DNA of 64,000 bases from Rhodococcoides kroppenstedtii (GTDB lineage Bacteria > Actinomycetota > Actinomycetes > Mycobacteriales > Mycobacteriaceae). The stretch spans positions 1-64,000 of the forward strand of contig NZ_FOJN01000016.1 in assembly GCF_900111805.1 (NCBI RefSeq). The letters are read 5' to 3'. A program made the position numbers and the translations under genes. The notes below the pieces were generated by a model, which searched no databases, had not been told where the DNA came from, and worked only from the letters and a program-made list of their open reading frames with translations. Shown here piece after piece: positions 8,096 through 17,111 of the stretch; the first letter of the stretch is position 1, and each line of letters starts with the position of its first letter.

Positions 8096-9022
8096 TTAAG
8101 CGACTGCTCCGAGGTACGCCGCGAGGGTGTGCGAGGCGTGCGTGTCGAGATTTGCGCGGCCGCGGTCGTACACCGCGATCGTCGTCGAGATGTCCTTGTG
8201 CCGCATTGACACCTGCACCTCGCGCAGAGGGACGCCGGCGTCGATCGAGTTCACGCAGAACGAATACCGGAACGTGTGCGGGGAGACAGTCATCGCAATC
8301 CCGGCGACCCGCGCGACCCGCTTCACGATGCGGTCCGCCGACCGCCGCGTCATCCTCGTGCCGTCACGGCGCAGCAACAGCGGCCCGGACGTGCGGCCGG
8401 CGATCACCGCGTCGATCGCGCGCATAACCACCGGCGGCTGCGGCACCGTCGCGATGTCACCACCCTTCTGCACGAACTCCATCACCCGGTGGCCCTTGGA
8501 GAAGGACAGCACGTGGTCGACGTCGAGCGAGCACACCTCGGAGACGCGCATGCCGGTGTAGCCCATGATCACGACGAGGGCGTAGTCGACCGGGGAGCTG
8601 TCGTACGCGGCGCGCGCCACGGCCTGCATCTCCGCTCGGTTCAGGTGGATCTTCTCGCCCACGACGCGGCGGCGTTTCGGGATGCGCAGCAGCCGCGTCG
8701 GGTTCTTGATGATCAGGTCGTCGTCGACGGCCAGCTCGTAGAACAAGCGCAACGTGCCCAGGCGGTGCGCGACAGTCGTCGGGCAGTTGCCGCGCTCCTT
8801 GGCGAGGTACTTCGCATACACCTCGAGGTGCTGGCGGCGCAGCTGGAACGGCGAGAGGTGGTGGCGGTCGCACCACTCGAGGAACCGGCAGAGGTCGGCG
8901 GTGTACCGCTCGCGGGTCTTGCCGTCGTAGCGGGAGAGGAACGAGGCGACGAACAGGTCGACGTCGAAGCGGTCGAGGGTTTCGGTCGCGGCGGGTGCGG
9001 GCAGACGGGTACCGTCAGGCAA
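8096..9022 (-). CDS. Second tyrosine recombinase (XerC/D-like)
   Basis: 308 residues starting at TTG 9022. It has an N-terminal core-binding domain (KTRERYTADLCRFLEW) and a complete catalytic set: Arg159 (YTGMRVSE), Lys186 (QKGGD), His249-xx-Arg252 (HTFRYSF), His275 (MRHKDIS) and Tyr285 (AVYDRGR). It is convergent with the integrase-lipoprotein unit and is not closely similar to the integrase. Its role is unclear: a second integrase, a resolvase, or an inserted gene. The intact active site argues against decay. Confidence 0.85.
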   Translation of the reverse strand: MPDGTRLPAPAATETLDRFDVDLFVASFLSRYDGKTRERYTADLCRFLEWCDRHHLSPFQLRRQHLEVYAKYLAKERGNCPTTVAHRLGTLRLFYELAVDDDLIIKNPTRLLRIPKRRRVVGEKIHLNRAEMQAVARAAYDSSPVDYALVVIMGYTGMRVSEVCSLDVDHVLSFSKGHRVMEFVQKGGDIATVPQPPVVMRAIDAVIAGRTSGPLLLRRDGTRMTRRSADRIVKRVARVAGIAMTVSPHTFRYSFCVNSIDAGVPLREVQVSMRHKDISTTIAVYDRGRANLDTHASHTLAAYLGAVA

Positions 9023-9059
9023 CGGTCATCACTCCAAGCTCAGGATTGGATGGTGGCAA

Positions 9060-9094
9060 GGCCCCGTTCGGTGTTGGTAGCACCGGGCGGGGCC
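9060..9094. terminator. Hairpin upstream of the second recombinase
   Basis: GGCCCCGTTCGGTG, 7-base loop, CACCGGGCGGGGCC. It probably shields the recombinase gene from leftward late transcription. Confidence 0.5.
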
Positions 9095-9182
9095 GCTTAC
9101 GTTCAGCGACGGTACCCCCGAATCGGACTGTCCGCCACGACGTTTGCGCACACGCACCAGGTCGGTGCGCCAACGCACGAAG

Positions 9183-9216
9183 AGCGCCCCACCTACCCGA
9201 AGGCAGGTGGGGCGCT
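9183..9216. terminator. Perfect 12-bp hairpin
   Basis: AGCGCCCCACCT (9183-9194), 10-base loop, AGGTGGGGCGCT (9205-9216). It lies in the roughly 400-base stretch 9023-9417, which has no gene and whose only features are this and the preceding hairpin. Confidence 0.6.
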
Positions 9217-9417
9217 GTGGCGCGATCCGACAGCAGGGGGGTTGCGTCGAGCCGCGATCGAGACTGTACCGACCCCCACCGACACGTCGCATTGCATCGG
9301 GTCAGGACCCGGTGAACACACCGGGCAGCAGAGACCAGAACCACGGCTGGTAGAAGATCCACGGCAGCATGCGACACACCTCCTCCCCCGACTCGGCGTG
9401 CGGGTACCGTCCGCCGG

Positions 9418-9690
9418 GTGACGGACGGTGAGCGGTGGGGTCGCGCGGAGCGGTTGCTGCGCGCGCTGCGGCGGCGGCTGGCGGCCGAGTACAACGGCGC
9501 GCACGTTGCCGACGGCGGGTGGACGGCCGGCCCCGAGGAGCTGGGCGCGCTGGCCGCCGAGGCGGAGCAGGCGCGCTACGGCCGCGGCGAGGTAGCCCTC
9601 GACCTCGAGGAGCGGGTCACCGCGTGGCTCGGCCCCGGGTGGGACGAAAGTCCGGAGCCGGACCCGTGGGGCCGACCGGGACGCGAATAG
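9418..9690 (+). CDS. Small hypothetical protein
   Basis: A 90-residue frame starting at GTG 9418, charged and helix-rich (RAERLLRALRRRLAAEY, EELGALAAEAEQARYG). TACCGT at 9405-9410 would fit a leaderless start. It overlaps the 3' end of a disrupted minus-strand ribbon-helix-helix gene, and I recognise no family, so it may be spurious. Confidence 0.35.
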   Translation: MTDGERWGRAERLLRALRRRLAAEYNGAHVADGGWTAGPEELGALAAEAEQARYGRGEVALDLEERVTAWLGPGWDESPEPDPWGRPGRE

Positions 9691-9800
9691 CGTCGATCGC
9701 ATCCCGGACGACCTCGACGACCGGGACCCCGAGCACCTCGGCCCGTCAGGTGCAGCCGCCCGTCCAGCTCCTCCGGAAGCCGGAGGGTCATCGCCTTCAC
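9617..9800 (-). pseudogene. Ribbon-helix-helix (CopG/Arc-like) regulator, frameshifted
   Basis: Starts GTG 9800 with MKAMTLRLPEELDGRLHL, the beta strand and first helix of a CopG-type DNA-binding protein. The second helix (AEVLGVPVVEVVRDAIDAI) continues in another frame and ends at TGA 9617-9619. Removing one base from the G run at 9742-9744 joins them perfectly. Such proteins are antitoxins or small repressors; no toxin partner is visible. Either a sequencing error or a recent lesion. Confidence 0.6.
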
Positions 9801-9807
9801 GAGGTCG

Positions 9808-10116
9808 TCAGACGCGCGGGGGCCAGGCCCAGGTGCGCGGGCCCTTACCCTCGCTGACGCTGCACGCCCAGAAGGTGTCCGTCCCGTCGAGCAGCACGTG
9901 CAGGTTCGCCGAGCCGGCGGCTTCCCAGACCCGAATGACGACGGCGGGGAAGACGTCGCCCTCGCGTACCTGGTTGCCGACGTGCGCGACGTACCCGGTG
10001 TCGCGGTAGTCGTCGGTCTTGCGGTGCTCGGCGAAGTCGGCGCGCCGCTTGGTGATCGCGGCGGCGTCGTCCGCGCTGAGGGTGTAGAGGACGGTGCGTC
10101 CGATGCTGAGTGTCAT
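9808..10116 (-). CDS. Conserved small phage protein
   Basis: 102 residues from ATG 10116. The sequence begins as a beta-rich domain (MTLSIGRTVLYTLSADDAAAI) with a patch of basic and acidic residues (KRRADFAEHRKTDD), and ends with YVAHVGNQVREGDVFPAVVIRVW and LLDGTDTFWACSVSEG. The last part resembles the small beta-barrel proteins often found in actinophages, with no known function. It lies just past the late-operon terminator and so probably has its own promoter or depends on readthrough. Confidence 0.65.
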   Translation of the reverse strand: MTLSIGRTVLYTLSADDAAAITKRRADFAEHRKTDDYRDTGYVAHVGNQVREGDVFPAVVIRVWEAAGSANLHVLLDGTDTFWACSVSEGKGPRTWAWPPRV

Positions 10117-10145
10117 GGTGCGTCTCCTTCTCGTGACATGCGAAA

Positions 10146-10170
10146 GCCCCGCACCAAGTCGGTACGGGGC
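10146..10170 (-). terminator. Late-operon terminator
   Basis: On the minus strand GCCCCGTACC, loop GACTT, GGTGCGGGGC, followed by TTTCG. It closes the leftward structural operon. A closely similar stem-loop ends the early operon at 37412-37441. Confidence 0.75.
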
Positions 10171-10286
10171 CAGTTGTGGGGCGGGGGGCGGGCGAACTCG
10201 TTGTAGTGCTCGCGGCCGCGTTACCCCCCTATGCCGGTTGCAGCTTTCCGGAATCCCCGGACGGTTCGAGCGGGGCATAGGCACCG

Positions 10287-10454
10287 CTATCGGGCGGGCG
10301 AGCCGTCCCGCTCGATGCCGAGGAACGCGACCATGTCGAAGTCCGGGTCGGGTTCGACAGGGGCGGCAACCGCCTGCAATGACAGTGCCGTGATCGCGGC
10401 GACATCGTCGGCAGCCACCACCACGCTCGGGTCCGGGGCCGTGTACTTACTCAT
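10287..10454 (-). CDS. Small protein, last gene of the late operon
   Basis: 55 residues (MSKYTAPDPSVVVAADDVAA...), starting at ATG 10454, which overlaps the stop of the fibre/esterase gene as ATGA. Acidic, no recognised domain. Translational coupling to the fibre gene supports it being real. It could assist fibre folding, but there is no direct evidence. Confidence 0.6.
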   Translation of the reverse strand: MSKYTAPDPSVVVAADDVAAITALSLQAVAAPVEPDPDFDMVAFLGIERDGSPAR

Positions 10455-12454
10455 CACGCCACCTGCTCTCGAACGGCTTCGATCATGAACGATCCCGTAA
10501 CAGACATGCACTGTTCGGCGTACTCCTGGCCGCCCGCGTAGTTGTAGTGGATGCCGTCTGTCGACGTCCGCGCGGCCTGCGGCGTCTGATTCGGGGCCGC
10601 CTCGGAGCCGGAACCGTAGAAGAACGGGTCGGCCGGGTTGTTCGTGTCCACGTAGCCGACGACGTCCTTGCGGGCGGCGACCACATCGAGGTACCCGGCG
10701 CGGGTGCGAGCGACGTTGACGTTGGTCAGGTTCTCGGCGGCTCCGGGTTCACCGAAGTTGTACGGCTCCGGCCCCCACAGCACGAACCTGATGCCGGGGT
10801 CCCACGAGCTGATCTTGTTCAACCCTGCGGTCAGCTTGTCGATGACGTGCTGCTTCGACTGCCACAGCTCGCCGTCGTTGATCGTGCCGTTGATGAGGAT
10901 AAGTCGAATCTTGTTCTTGCCTATGGCCTTGATCTTGTCGATGTTCGAATCGTGGAAGAACGGGACGGGGTTGCCCGCCGTGCCGTTGGCCGGTCCGTCG
11001 ATGTTCTGCCCGCTACCGTTGTTGAGGAGTCCAGTGCCGCCCTGTCCCATGCGGACATGCGCCCACCCGGTGCGTTCCTGAATCCAGTCGCAGATGCTCG
11101 CCGTGGAGTACGTCTCGGCGGACCCGGCGACGTACATTCCCGACCCTTCGAGGAAGGAGTCCGACAGCGACAGCATCAGCGTGCGATCGGGTGGTCTGCG
11201 CACCATTGCGGTGCCGGGTATGACCAGTTGGTAGTAGGCGGCGTTGGCCTGCCCGACGAAGCGAATGCGGCGGGTCCGGCGGGTGGCGAACTTGATCAGC
11301 CGGAACCCCGTCGAATCAGCTCCGGTCCACACCAGCGGTCGGGACCGCAGCGGGCGCATGACACCCGCTTCGTCGGAGACGTACACCTGCGAGTCGTAAT
11401 GCCCTCCGGTGAGAGCCGTCATGAGCGCCAGGACGTTGCCGCTGATCTCCCATTCGAGGTCGATGACGGCGCCGAGGGTGCGTGGCGTAGGTCGGTTCAT
11501 CCCGCCGCCTGCCACGTTGGACGGGTTCACCGCCACCATCTGGGAACTCTGCGTGTTCTGCTGCGTGGTCGAGTTCCACGGAACCGTTTTGATGCTGGCG
11601 GAGAAGTCACCGCCCTCGTTGTGGTCGGTGGTGTACTTGTCCACCAGCACGTCGGAAGCGGGGTAGACCTCACGCGAGTACGGAGTCCACAGGTCCCGCA
11701 GCCTCACCATCCGCACATAGTTCTGGTCCGCGACCGCTTTCGAGAGCTTGGTGTCGACGACCTCCGACAGCCCGGCCGCAGCCTCGAGCGTCGCGTACCG
11801 CTGGTCACCGACCGTCGCCACACGGGTGTCGACGGCGTCGCGGGTGACGCCGGCCGTCGAGACCAGCGGAGCCACCGCGGAGTTGGTGACGTTCGCCGAC
11901 GGGGCGGCCACGCGGCCCACCTCCGACTGCGCCGCCGGATCGTCCTCGGGCCCGGCGAGGAACACCAGCTCCCCGTCGTCGTTCTGCACGTCGACGACGC
12001 CGTACCCGCGGGGGCCTCGAATGATCTGCACCGCCGTCGACGACGGTGCGACGTTGATGTGGTCCGCGAGGTTGATCTCGCCGCCTGGCACCGCGTAGAA
12101 GAAGATGTCGTCGACCTGGACGGCCTTCGCGCCGTACTTGACGTTCTCGAACTTCGCCCGCCACTGCAGTTCGGACATGTTCGTCGTCGTCGCGTCGGGC
12201 GCCGGCACCTTCACGTAGTCCCGGTCGCGATCGACGATGTCGCCGAGCGGACCGATCTCGACCTCGATGCGGGTGAGCGCCTTGAGCTTGGCGACCCCAG
12301 CGTCGTTGTACTGCAGCATCTTCCCCGGCTTGACCATCGGCTCGAGCGCCAACGTCGCCGACAGCGGCACCGAATCGGGATGGTCGTCGGCGTCGACACC
12401 GTCGATCACCAGGGCGGTGAGGTTCACCCTCACCAAGCACGAACCCAGCGGCAT
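10454..12454 (-). CDS. Tail fibre/baseplate protein with C-terminal SGNH esterase domain
   Basis: 666 residues. The N-terminal third resembles phage minor-tail/fibre proteins (ATLEAAAGLSEVVDTKLS is a fibre-like helical stretch). From about 425 an SGNH hydrolase domain begins: SLSDSFLEG (block I, nucleophile Ser, with SDS in place of the usual GDS), INGTINDG (block III Asn), and DGIHYNYAG near 635 (block V DxxH). Such domains remove acetyl or other ester groups from cell-wall polysaccharide during adsorption. It is the last large structural gene, consistent with a host-contact role. Confidence 0.8.
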   Translation of the reverse strand: MPLGSCLVRVNLTALVIDGVDADDHPDSVPLSATLALEPMVKPGKMLQYNDAGVAKLKALTRIEVEIGPLGDIVDRDRDYVKVPAPDATTTNMSELQWRAKFENVKYGAKAVQVDDIFFYAVPGGEINLADHINVAPSSTAVQIIRGPRGYGVVDVQNDDGELVFLAGPEDDPAAQSEVGRVAAPSANVTNSAVAPLVSTAGVTRDAVDTRVATVGDQRYATLEAAAGLSEVVDTKLSKAVADQNYVRMVRLRDLWTPYSREVYPASDVLVDKYTTDHNEGGDFSASIKTVPWNSTTQQNTQSSQMVAVNPSNVAGGGMNRPTPRTLGAVIDLEWEISGNVLALMTALTGGHYDSQVYVSDEAGVMRPLRSRPLVWTGADSTGFRLIKFATRRTRRIRFVGQANAAYYQLVIPGTAMVRRPPDRTLMLSLSDSFLEGSGMYVAGSAETYSTASICDWIQERTGWAHVRMGQGGTGLLNNGSGQNIDGPANGTAGNPVPFFHDSNIDKIKAIGKNKIRLILINGTINDGELWQSKQHVIDKLTAGLNKISSWDPGIRFVLWGPEPYNFGEPGAAENLTNVNVARTRAGYLDVVAARKDVVGYVDTNNPADPFFYGSGSEAAPNQTPQAARTSTDGIHYNYAGGQEYAEQCMSVTGSFMIEAVREQVA

Positions 12455-12460
12455 GGCAGA

Positions 12461-12685
12461 TCAGTTCCCTTCGGTCGTGGTGCCGCCGGACGGCGGCGGG
12501 TCGGGCTCGACGATCGGCTCCGCGTCGATGACCTCGGGCCCGGGCACGGGCTCGAGGACACCGACGAACGCCGTCACCTTGGTGGCGCCGTCGACGGCGA
12601 CCGATACTTGCTCGGTCGCCTCGTCGTAGGTGACGGTCACCCCGCCTTGCAGGTGCTCGAACGAGATCTCGTGGGATTCGGGCAC
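12461..12685 (-). CDS. Small hypothetical tail-region protein
   Basis: 74 residues (MPESHEISFEHLQGGVTVTY...), with a Pro/acidic C terminus. Sits between two fibre genes with short spacers and reads in the same direction. No family recognised. Confidence 0.6.
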   Translation of the reverse strand: MPESHEISFEHLQGGVTVTYDEATEQVSVAVDGATKVTAFVGVLEPVPGPEVIDAEPIVEPDPPPSGGTTTEGN

Positions 12686-12695
12686 GGCGGGTCTC

Positions 12696-15227
12696 CTACT
12701 CGGGGTCGGGATAGTCGGCGGCGCGGAGGTAGTCCCAGCCGCCGGAGTTGACGAGGAAGAACCGGTCGACGCCGATGGTCACGTACCGGTTGTCGACCCC
12801 GCGCGGGAGCACGTTCGACGAGTCGACGTACTGGCACAGCGTGGTGGCCGCACCGTTCGCGTCGAGGCGCGACGCGGTGTAGACGTTGCCGACCGCGGAG
12901 AACCGGAACGTCGTCCCGGCGCCGACGGTCATCGACGCCGACGCCAACGTCGCGCTGGACGATCCACGGCGCTGGATGGACACCGAGTCCTCCCGCACCG
13001 CCATGACGATGCAGTTGTAGCCGGAGGCGTCGGATCGCAGACCGAGGTACGACGGCCGCGAGTTCACCGCGACGAGCGTCGACTCGACCGCGTGGTCGTC
13101 GCGGTTCAGCCGGCGGGTGTACTGGTAGTTGGCTTCGCCGTCGCTCGACCCGCTGACCTGGAACACACCGTTGCTGATCTGCGCTGCGATACCGGAACGG
13201 CGCACGAGAGCAGACGGCATCGTGCTGCCGTCGAAGTTCTCGTAGTACGCGGTCGGCGCGGGCACCGGGATCACGAGGGACGGTCCGATGCCGAGCCAGG
13301 GCAGGGTGTCGTTGGAGAAGTCCAGCGAGCCTGCGGACAGCGTCGTCCCGGCGGTCATGGCCGTCGACCGGCCGAATCGGGTGTTCGGCTTGGCCGGGTG
13401 CAGCAGTCCGTCGCGCTGCAGGCCCGCGAGCGTGATGCCGTACAGCGGCCGGACGCCACCCGAGCCGTACTGGTGGATGCCGACGAAGATCGTCTCTCGG
13501 TCCTCGATCAGCACCCCGTCGGGAATGGTGACCACGAATTCCCCCGACCCGGACCCAATCACGGCGGTCAGCTCGTCGGAGACCCACAGGATCACGACGT
13601 TGCCGTTCGTCGGGTCGAGTCGGCCGATCATCACCTGCATCGGGCACGGCGACGTCACCGGGCCGGTGGCGAAGGTGAACGACTCCCGCAGGCCGCCCCA
13701 CGTTGCCCGGATGAAGCCCGCCGTAATCGTGTTCGCCGCCGGAACGAACGTCGCATTCGAGACCTGCGGCGACGCGCTGAACGTGTCCGAGTGCGTATGG
13801 CTGCCGAGGTTCTCGAGGCCGGTGTTCGACCCACTGGACGGGATGGTGTGACGGTGCGACCCGAGTGAGGTGGAGGACACCGCACCCGAAAGGCTCACAC
13901 CCGTTACCCGCGGTTGCAACAGCACCCGGTCGAACGTCATCTCCGAGTTGGTCATCGAGTGCGAGAAGGGCCGCAGCGGCAGGCCCTCTTGGAACGTGAT
14001 GACCGACGCCTGCACGGCCTCGACCTGATTCTTCACCGGCGCGATCGCCCCGGACACCGCACCCGCCACGGCGCCGGTGGCGGCGTTCGTCGCCTCCGTC
14101 ACCGCGGTGTCGACGGCGTTGTCGGCAGTCTGCTGCGCGGTCTCGGCCTTGACCGTGGCCTGCTGCACCGCGGTCATGTCGTTGTTGCGGACCGAGAACG
14201 AGGCGAACCCGGGCGAGAACTGCGGCACCGCGAGGATGCCCGTCCACGTCGACAGCGAGAACCCGGACGTGCGGTGCGCCGTGTCGATCGGGAACGAGGA
14301 GGTGTCGGTGTGGTCGAGGATCACCACGTCGTCGATGACCACCTGATACCGGGTGCCGGCCATCCGCAGCTCGGGGGTGGACGAGTTCGAGTACGCGCGC
14401 GAGGTGGTCTTCCACTGCGTGCGGTTCATCGTCAGGCCGGACCGAGTGAAGCGACCGATGTTCGTCTTGTCGCCGAAGAAGTCGACGTAGACGCCCTCGG
14501 TCATGTCGGCGTTGCACCGTCCGTACAGCGACGTGCGCGGGTTCGGCGGGCACCCGCGCGGGTGCACCACCGCGGCGACGCGGTAGTCGTTCGACGTCGC
14601 CAGGAACGGGCACCGGGCGTAGCGGGTGCCGTCGTCCGGGAGCGCGTTCCGGCGAACCTGTGCGGCCTGGTCGTAGACGCCCATCGGCTCGCCGTCGCCG
14701 AACTGCACCCAGTTGGCCACCACACCCGGCTCCGGAGAGCCCAGCGTGGTCTCGTTGTCGCCGCGCTTGAAGTTGTCGAAATACTCGGCGCCGACGGCGA
14801 TCTTGTTCTCGATCGCCGCCACCCGCGACGCCAGCGCGACGTCGCGACCGAACAGCAGGTTGGCGAACGTGCCGAGGTCGGTGAGATCGCCGTCCTCGAC
14901 GCCGGTGAGCGCCTCGACGATGTCGCCGACCACCGGGATGTCGCCGGTGATCGCCGACAGCGCGCCCAGTCCCTCGCCGCCGGAGAGTATGTCGAGCATC
15001 TGCTGCGGCAGCGACGCCTTGCCCGCGGTGCCCTCGAAGATCGCCCCGAACACCAGATCGGCGGCATCCTGCGTCGCGGTGAGGTCACCGCGGTTGCCGA
15101 AGGCGTCGAGTTCGTCGCCGGACGCGGAGTACTTCATCGGCATCTGCTCGTACCGCTCGGCCGGGTACGCCTCGAAGTCCGGTGACGCCGACAGCGGCCG
15201 CTCGAAGTAGTCGTACGTCGACGACAC
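12696..15227 (-). CDS. Large minor tail / tail fibre protein
   Basis: 843 residues from GTG 15227. The region to about 150 is helical with Gly-rich turns (AGKASLPQQMLDILSGGEG). The middle has jelly-roll-like segments (KTTSRAYSNSS). There is an Ala/Val-rich coiled-coil-like stretch (TVKAETAQQTADNAVDTAVT), then SLGSHRHTIPSSG and GSHTHSDTFSAS, His-rich turns common at fibre trimer tips. The C terminus is beta-rich. It probably forms part of the receptor-binding apparatus. Confidence 0.75.
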   Translation of the reverse strand: MSSTYDYFERPLSASPDFEAYPAERYEQMPMKYSASGDELDAFGNRGDLTATQDAADLVFGAIFEGTAGKASLPQQMLDILSGGEGLGALSAITGDIPVVGDIVEALTGVEDGDLTDLGTFANLLFGRDVALASRVAAIENKIAVGAEYFDNFKRGDNETTLGSPEPGVVANWVQFGDGEPMGVYDQAAQVRRNALPDDGTRYARCPFLATSNDYRVAAVVHPRGCPPNPRTSLYGRCNADMTEGVYVDFFGDKTNIGRFTRSGLTMNRTQWKTTSRAYSNSSTPELRMAGTRYQVVIDDVVILDHTDTSSFPIDTAHRTSGFSLSTWTGILAVPQFSPGFASFSVRNNDMTAVQQATVKAETAQQTADNAVDTAVTEATNAATGAVAGAVSGAIAPVKNQVEAVQASVITFQEGLPLRPFSHSMTNSEMTFDRVLLQPRVTGVSLSGAVSSTSLGSHRHTIPSSGSNTGLENLGSHTHSDTFSASPQVSNATFVPAANTITAGFIRATWGGLRESFTFATGPVTSPCPMQVMIGRLDPTNGNVVILWVSDELTAVIGSGSGEFVVTIPDGVLIEDRETIFVGIHQYGSGGVRPLYGITLAGLQRDGLLHPAKPNTRFGRSTAMTAGTTLSAGSLDFSNDTLPWLGIGPSLVIPVPAPTAYYENFDGSTMPSALVRRSGIAAQISNGVFQVSGSSDGEANYQYTRRLNRDDHAVESTLVAVNSRPSYLGLRSDASGYNCIVMAVREDSVSIQRRGSSSATLASASMTVGAGTTFRFSAVGNVYTASRLDANGAATTLCQYVDSSNVLPRGVDNRYVTIGVDRFFLVNSGGWDYLRAADYPDPE

Positions 15228-16286
15228 CTACGCCACCCGGGTCAGGCGCACCCGCAGCTGCGCGAGGTCGGGGCGGTAGGACCATCCCAGGGTCACACCG
15301 GCCTTCTTCACCGCCGACAGGTACAGGTTCACGATGGTGCCCGGCTGCACGACACCCTCGGCCGAGCCCGGCTGGATCGCCACATCGGAATGCGCGCGCA
15401 ACGCCACCTCACGCCACCCTTCGCCGTCCTGGCCCTTGCCGTAGCCGACGATCGCGCCGGACACTGCGTCGTCGCGGCGGATCTCGAGGTCGATCTGGTG
15501 GCCGGCGTTCGACTTCACGTCGACGCCGCCAGAGAAGTCGAACCGGTACGGGTACGTCTTCGCCGGGATGGTCACCGCGACGAGCTGCTGCCGGGTCACC
15601 GTCGACGCCTTGTCGAAGGCGGCCGGGAACCCCGACGGGGGCACCACGTACTCCTCGATCGCCGACGGCGGGTCGAACCAGTGCAGCTTGCCGTCGGCGC
15701 TGCGCCACCGCAGCGACTGACCGTCCGTCGGGTCGCCGTCGACGTCGACCGAATCGATGACCGACCCGGACGGTCCGGGCGGGCCCACCGGTCCCTCGGG
15801 GGGCTCGGGCAGGTCGAGGTGCAGCGCGTACGGGCCGCCGGCGGAGCCGGTGATCTCCATGACCGCGTCACCGGCCACGGCGCCGTCGTAGGAGACGGTG
15901 CCCGGCTGCAGCGTCGGCGGGTCGCCCTTGTCGCCCTTGAGGCCGTAGGCGTTCTGGTAGACCACCCAGCCGTCACCGCGCCAGACGTACTGGGCGTTGG
16001 TGTCGGTGTTGCGGTACGCCCAGTTCAGCTGCGCCTGACCGTAACTCGTGCCGAGCGCGGTCAGCTGCGCGGTGGTGCGCTCCCCCTTGTGGATTGCCCC
16101 GGGCGGGCCGGCGGGGCCCGGCTCACCCTGGTACGCGGGCAGGCCGATGACCGCACGCTGCGCCGAGCCGTCCTGGCGGCGGCGCACGTGCAGGTACGTG
16201 TCCGTCATCGGCGGCATGTCGGGGGTCTGCGGTATGCCGTAGATTTCGAGGTCGACGGTGATCGTCTCGATCGGGTCAGTTGCCAT
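15228..16286 (-). CDS. Minor tail protein with collagen-like triplets
   Basis: 352 residues from ATG 16286. Short Gly-X-Y runs (GEPGPAGPPG near residue 55 and GPVGPPGPSG near 165) are typical of actinophage tail fibres and promote trimerisation. In between lies AQYVWRGDGWVVYQ, a strand motif common in phage tail proteins. The C-terminal 130 residues form a beta-rich domain (IDLEIRRDDAVSG). The start overlaps the preceding gene by 11 bases. Probably a fibre linking baseplate to tip. Confidence 0.75.
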   Translation of the reverse strand: MATDPIETITVDLEIYGIPQTPDMPPMTDTYLHVRRRQDGSAQRAVIGLPAYQGEPGPAGPPGAIHKGERTTAQLTALGTSYGQAQLNWAYRNTDTNAQYVWRGDGWVVYQNAYGLKGDKGDPPTLQPGTVSYDGAVAGDAVMEITGSAGGPYALHLDLPEPPEGPVGPPGPSGSVIDSVDVDGDPTDGQSLRWRSADGKLHWFDPPSAIEEYVVPPSGFPAAFDKASTVTRQQLVAVTIPAKTYPYRFDFSGGVDVKSNAGHQIDLEIRRDDAVSGAIVGYGKGQDGEGWREVALRAHSDVAIQPGSAEGVVQPGTIVNLYLSAVKKAGVTLGWSYRPDLAQLRVRLTRVA

Positions 16287-16680
16287 CGCCGTTGTCTCCG
16301 TCCCGTGCGTCGCGCTCGTGGGCGCGGACCTTGTGCTTGAGCGAGCGCAGCGCGGCCTCGCGGGTTTCCTCGAGCGCGACGATGCCGGTGGGGCGGTGCA
16401 TCAGCCGGAACGCTTCGTCGTCGCCGATGGAGCGGATCTCGATCTCACCGAAGTCGGGGGTGACCTCTATGTCGAAGCGGGTGACCCACTCGCCCTGGTC
16501 GTAGACGACGTTGGCCTGCCAGTTCAGGATCGCCTGGGCGAGGTGGTTGGTCAGTCCGTTCTGGCCGCCGGGCAGGTTCGCCACCGTGCCGTTGGCGAGG
16601 GGGACGGCGGTGAGGAACGATCCGAGGTCCTGGACCTCGGGGTCGCCGATCTTGAAGCGGGGCTTGACGACGTCGGGCAC
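16276..16680 (-). CDS. Small tail-associated protein
   Basis: 134 residues from GTG 16680; the TAG of the upstream gene overlaps it by one base. Contains FLTAVPLANGTVANLPGGQ and WVTRFDIEVTPDFGEIEI, with a basic C-terminal helix (REAALRSLKHKVRAHERD). No family recognised. Lies between lysis and fibre genes. Confidence 0.65.
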   Translation of the reverse strand: MPDVVKPRFKIGDPEVQDLGSFLTAVPLANGTVANLPGGQNGLTNHLAQAILNWQANVVYDQGEWVTRFDIEVTPDFGEIEIRSIGDDEAFRLMHRPTGIVALEETREAALRSLKHKVRAHERDARDGDNGDGN

Positions 16681-17111
16681 TACCGCGGCTCCTCGTGGTC
16701 TGCGAGCGCCGGCGCGCGCGGAGGCATCCGCGCGGCCATGAACTCGTGGAAGGTGATGTGCACGGGCGGCGGGAAGTCCCACCCCTGCTCAGCTGAGTAG
16801 ATGTTGTGGTCGCGGTGCCAGCGGGCGTCGTACTCGAGGTAGTCGTCGTACAGCGCCGCCGTCTCCGACAGCGCCCGCACCCGCCTGTCCAGGGTGGTCA
16901 CCTGCCGCTTGAGGTCGGCCAGGTCCGCGGCCTCGGTGACCCGTCGACGCTCGGCACGGTTGCGGAACCACTGTCCGCCGGGCAGCACCTTCGCCCAGAA
17001 CGTCGACCCCTCCGCGAGGGTCTGGCCGATGTACCGGTACGCCACCGCCGCCCCGATCACGTACAGAATCCACGGGTACTGATCGACCAGTCGTCCGATC
17101 TCAGCGGGCAT
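16680..17111 (-). CDS. Membrane-anchored coiled-coil protein of the lysis region
   Basis: 143 residues with one N-terminal membrane helix (PWILYVIGAAVAYRYIG), then a basic coiled-coil-like segment (DLADLKRQVTTLDRRVRALS) and a polar tail. The layout of one transmembrane helix plus coiled coil is common among small proteins next to actinophage holins and may modulate lysis timing. It overlaps the upstream membrane gene by 11 bases. Confidence 0.65.
   Translation of the reverse strand: MPAEIGRLVDQYPWILYVIGAAVAYRYIGQTLAEGSTFWAKVLPGGQWFRNRAERRRVTEAADLADLKRQVTTLDRRVRALSETAALYDDYLEYDARWHRDHNIYSAEQGWDFPPPVHITFHEFMAARMPPRAPALADHEEPR

Noticed and set aside
10547..12751. Long plus-strand frame opposite the fibre gene
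   Set aside because: Shadow of the minus-strand coding pattern; no recognisable protein features or start signal.
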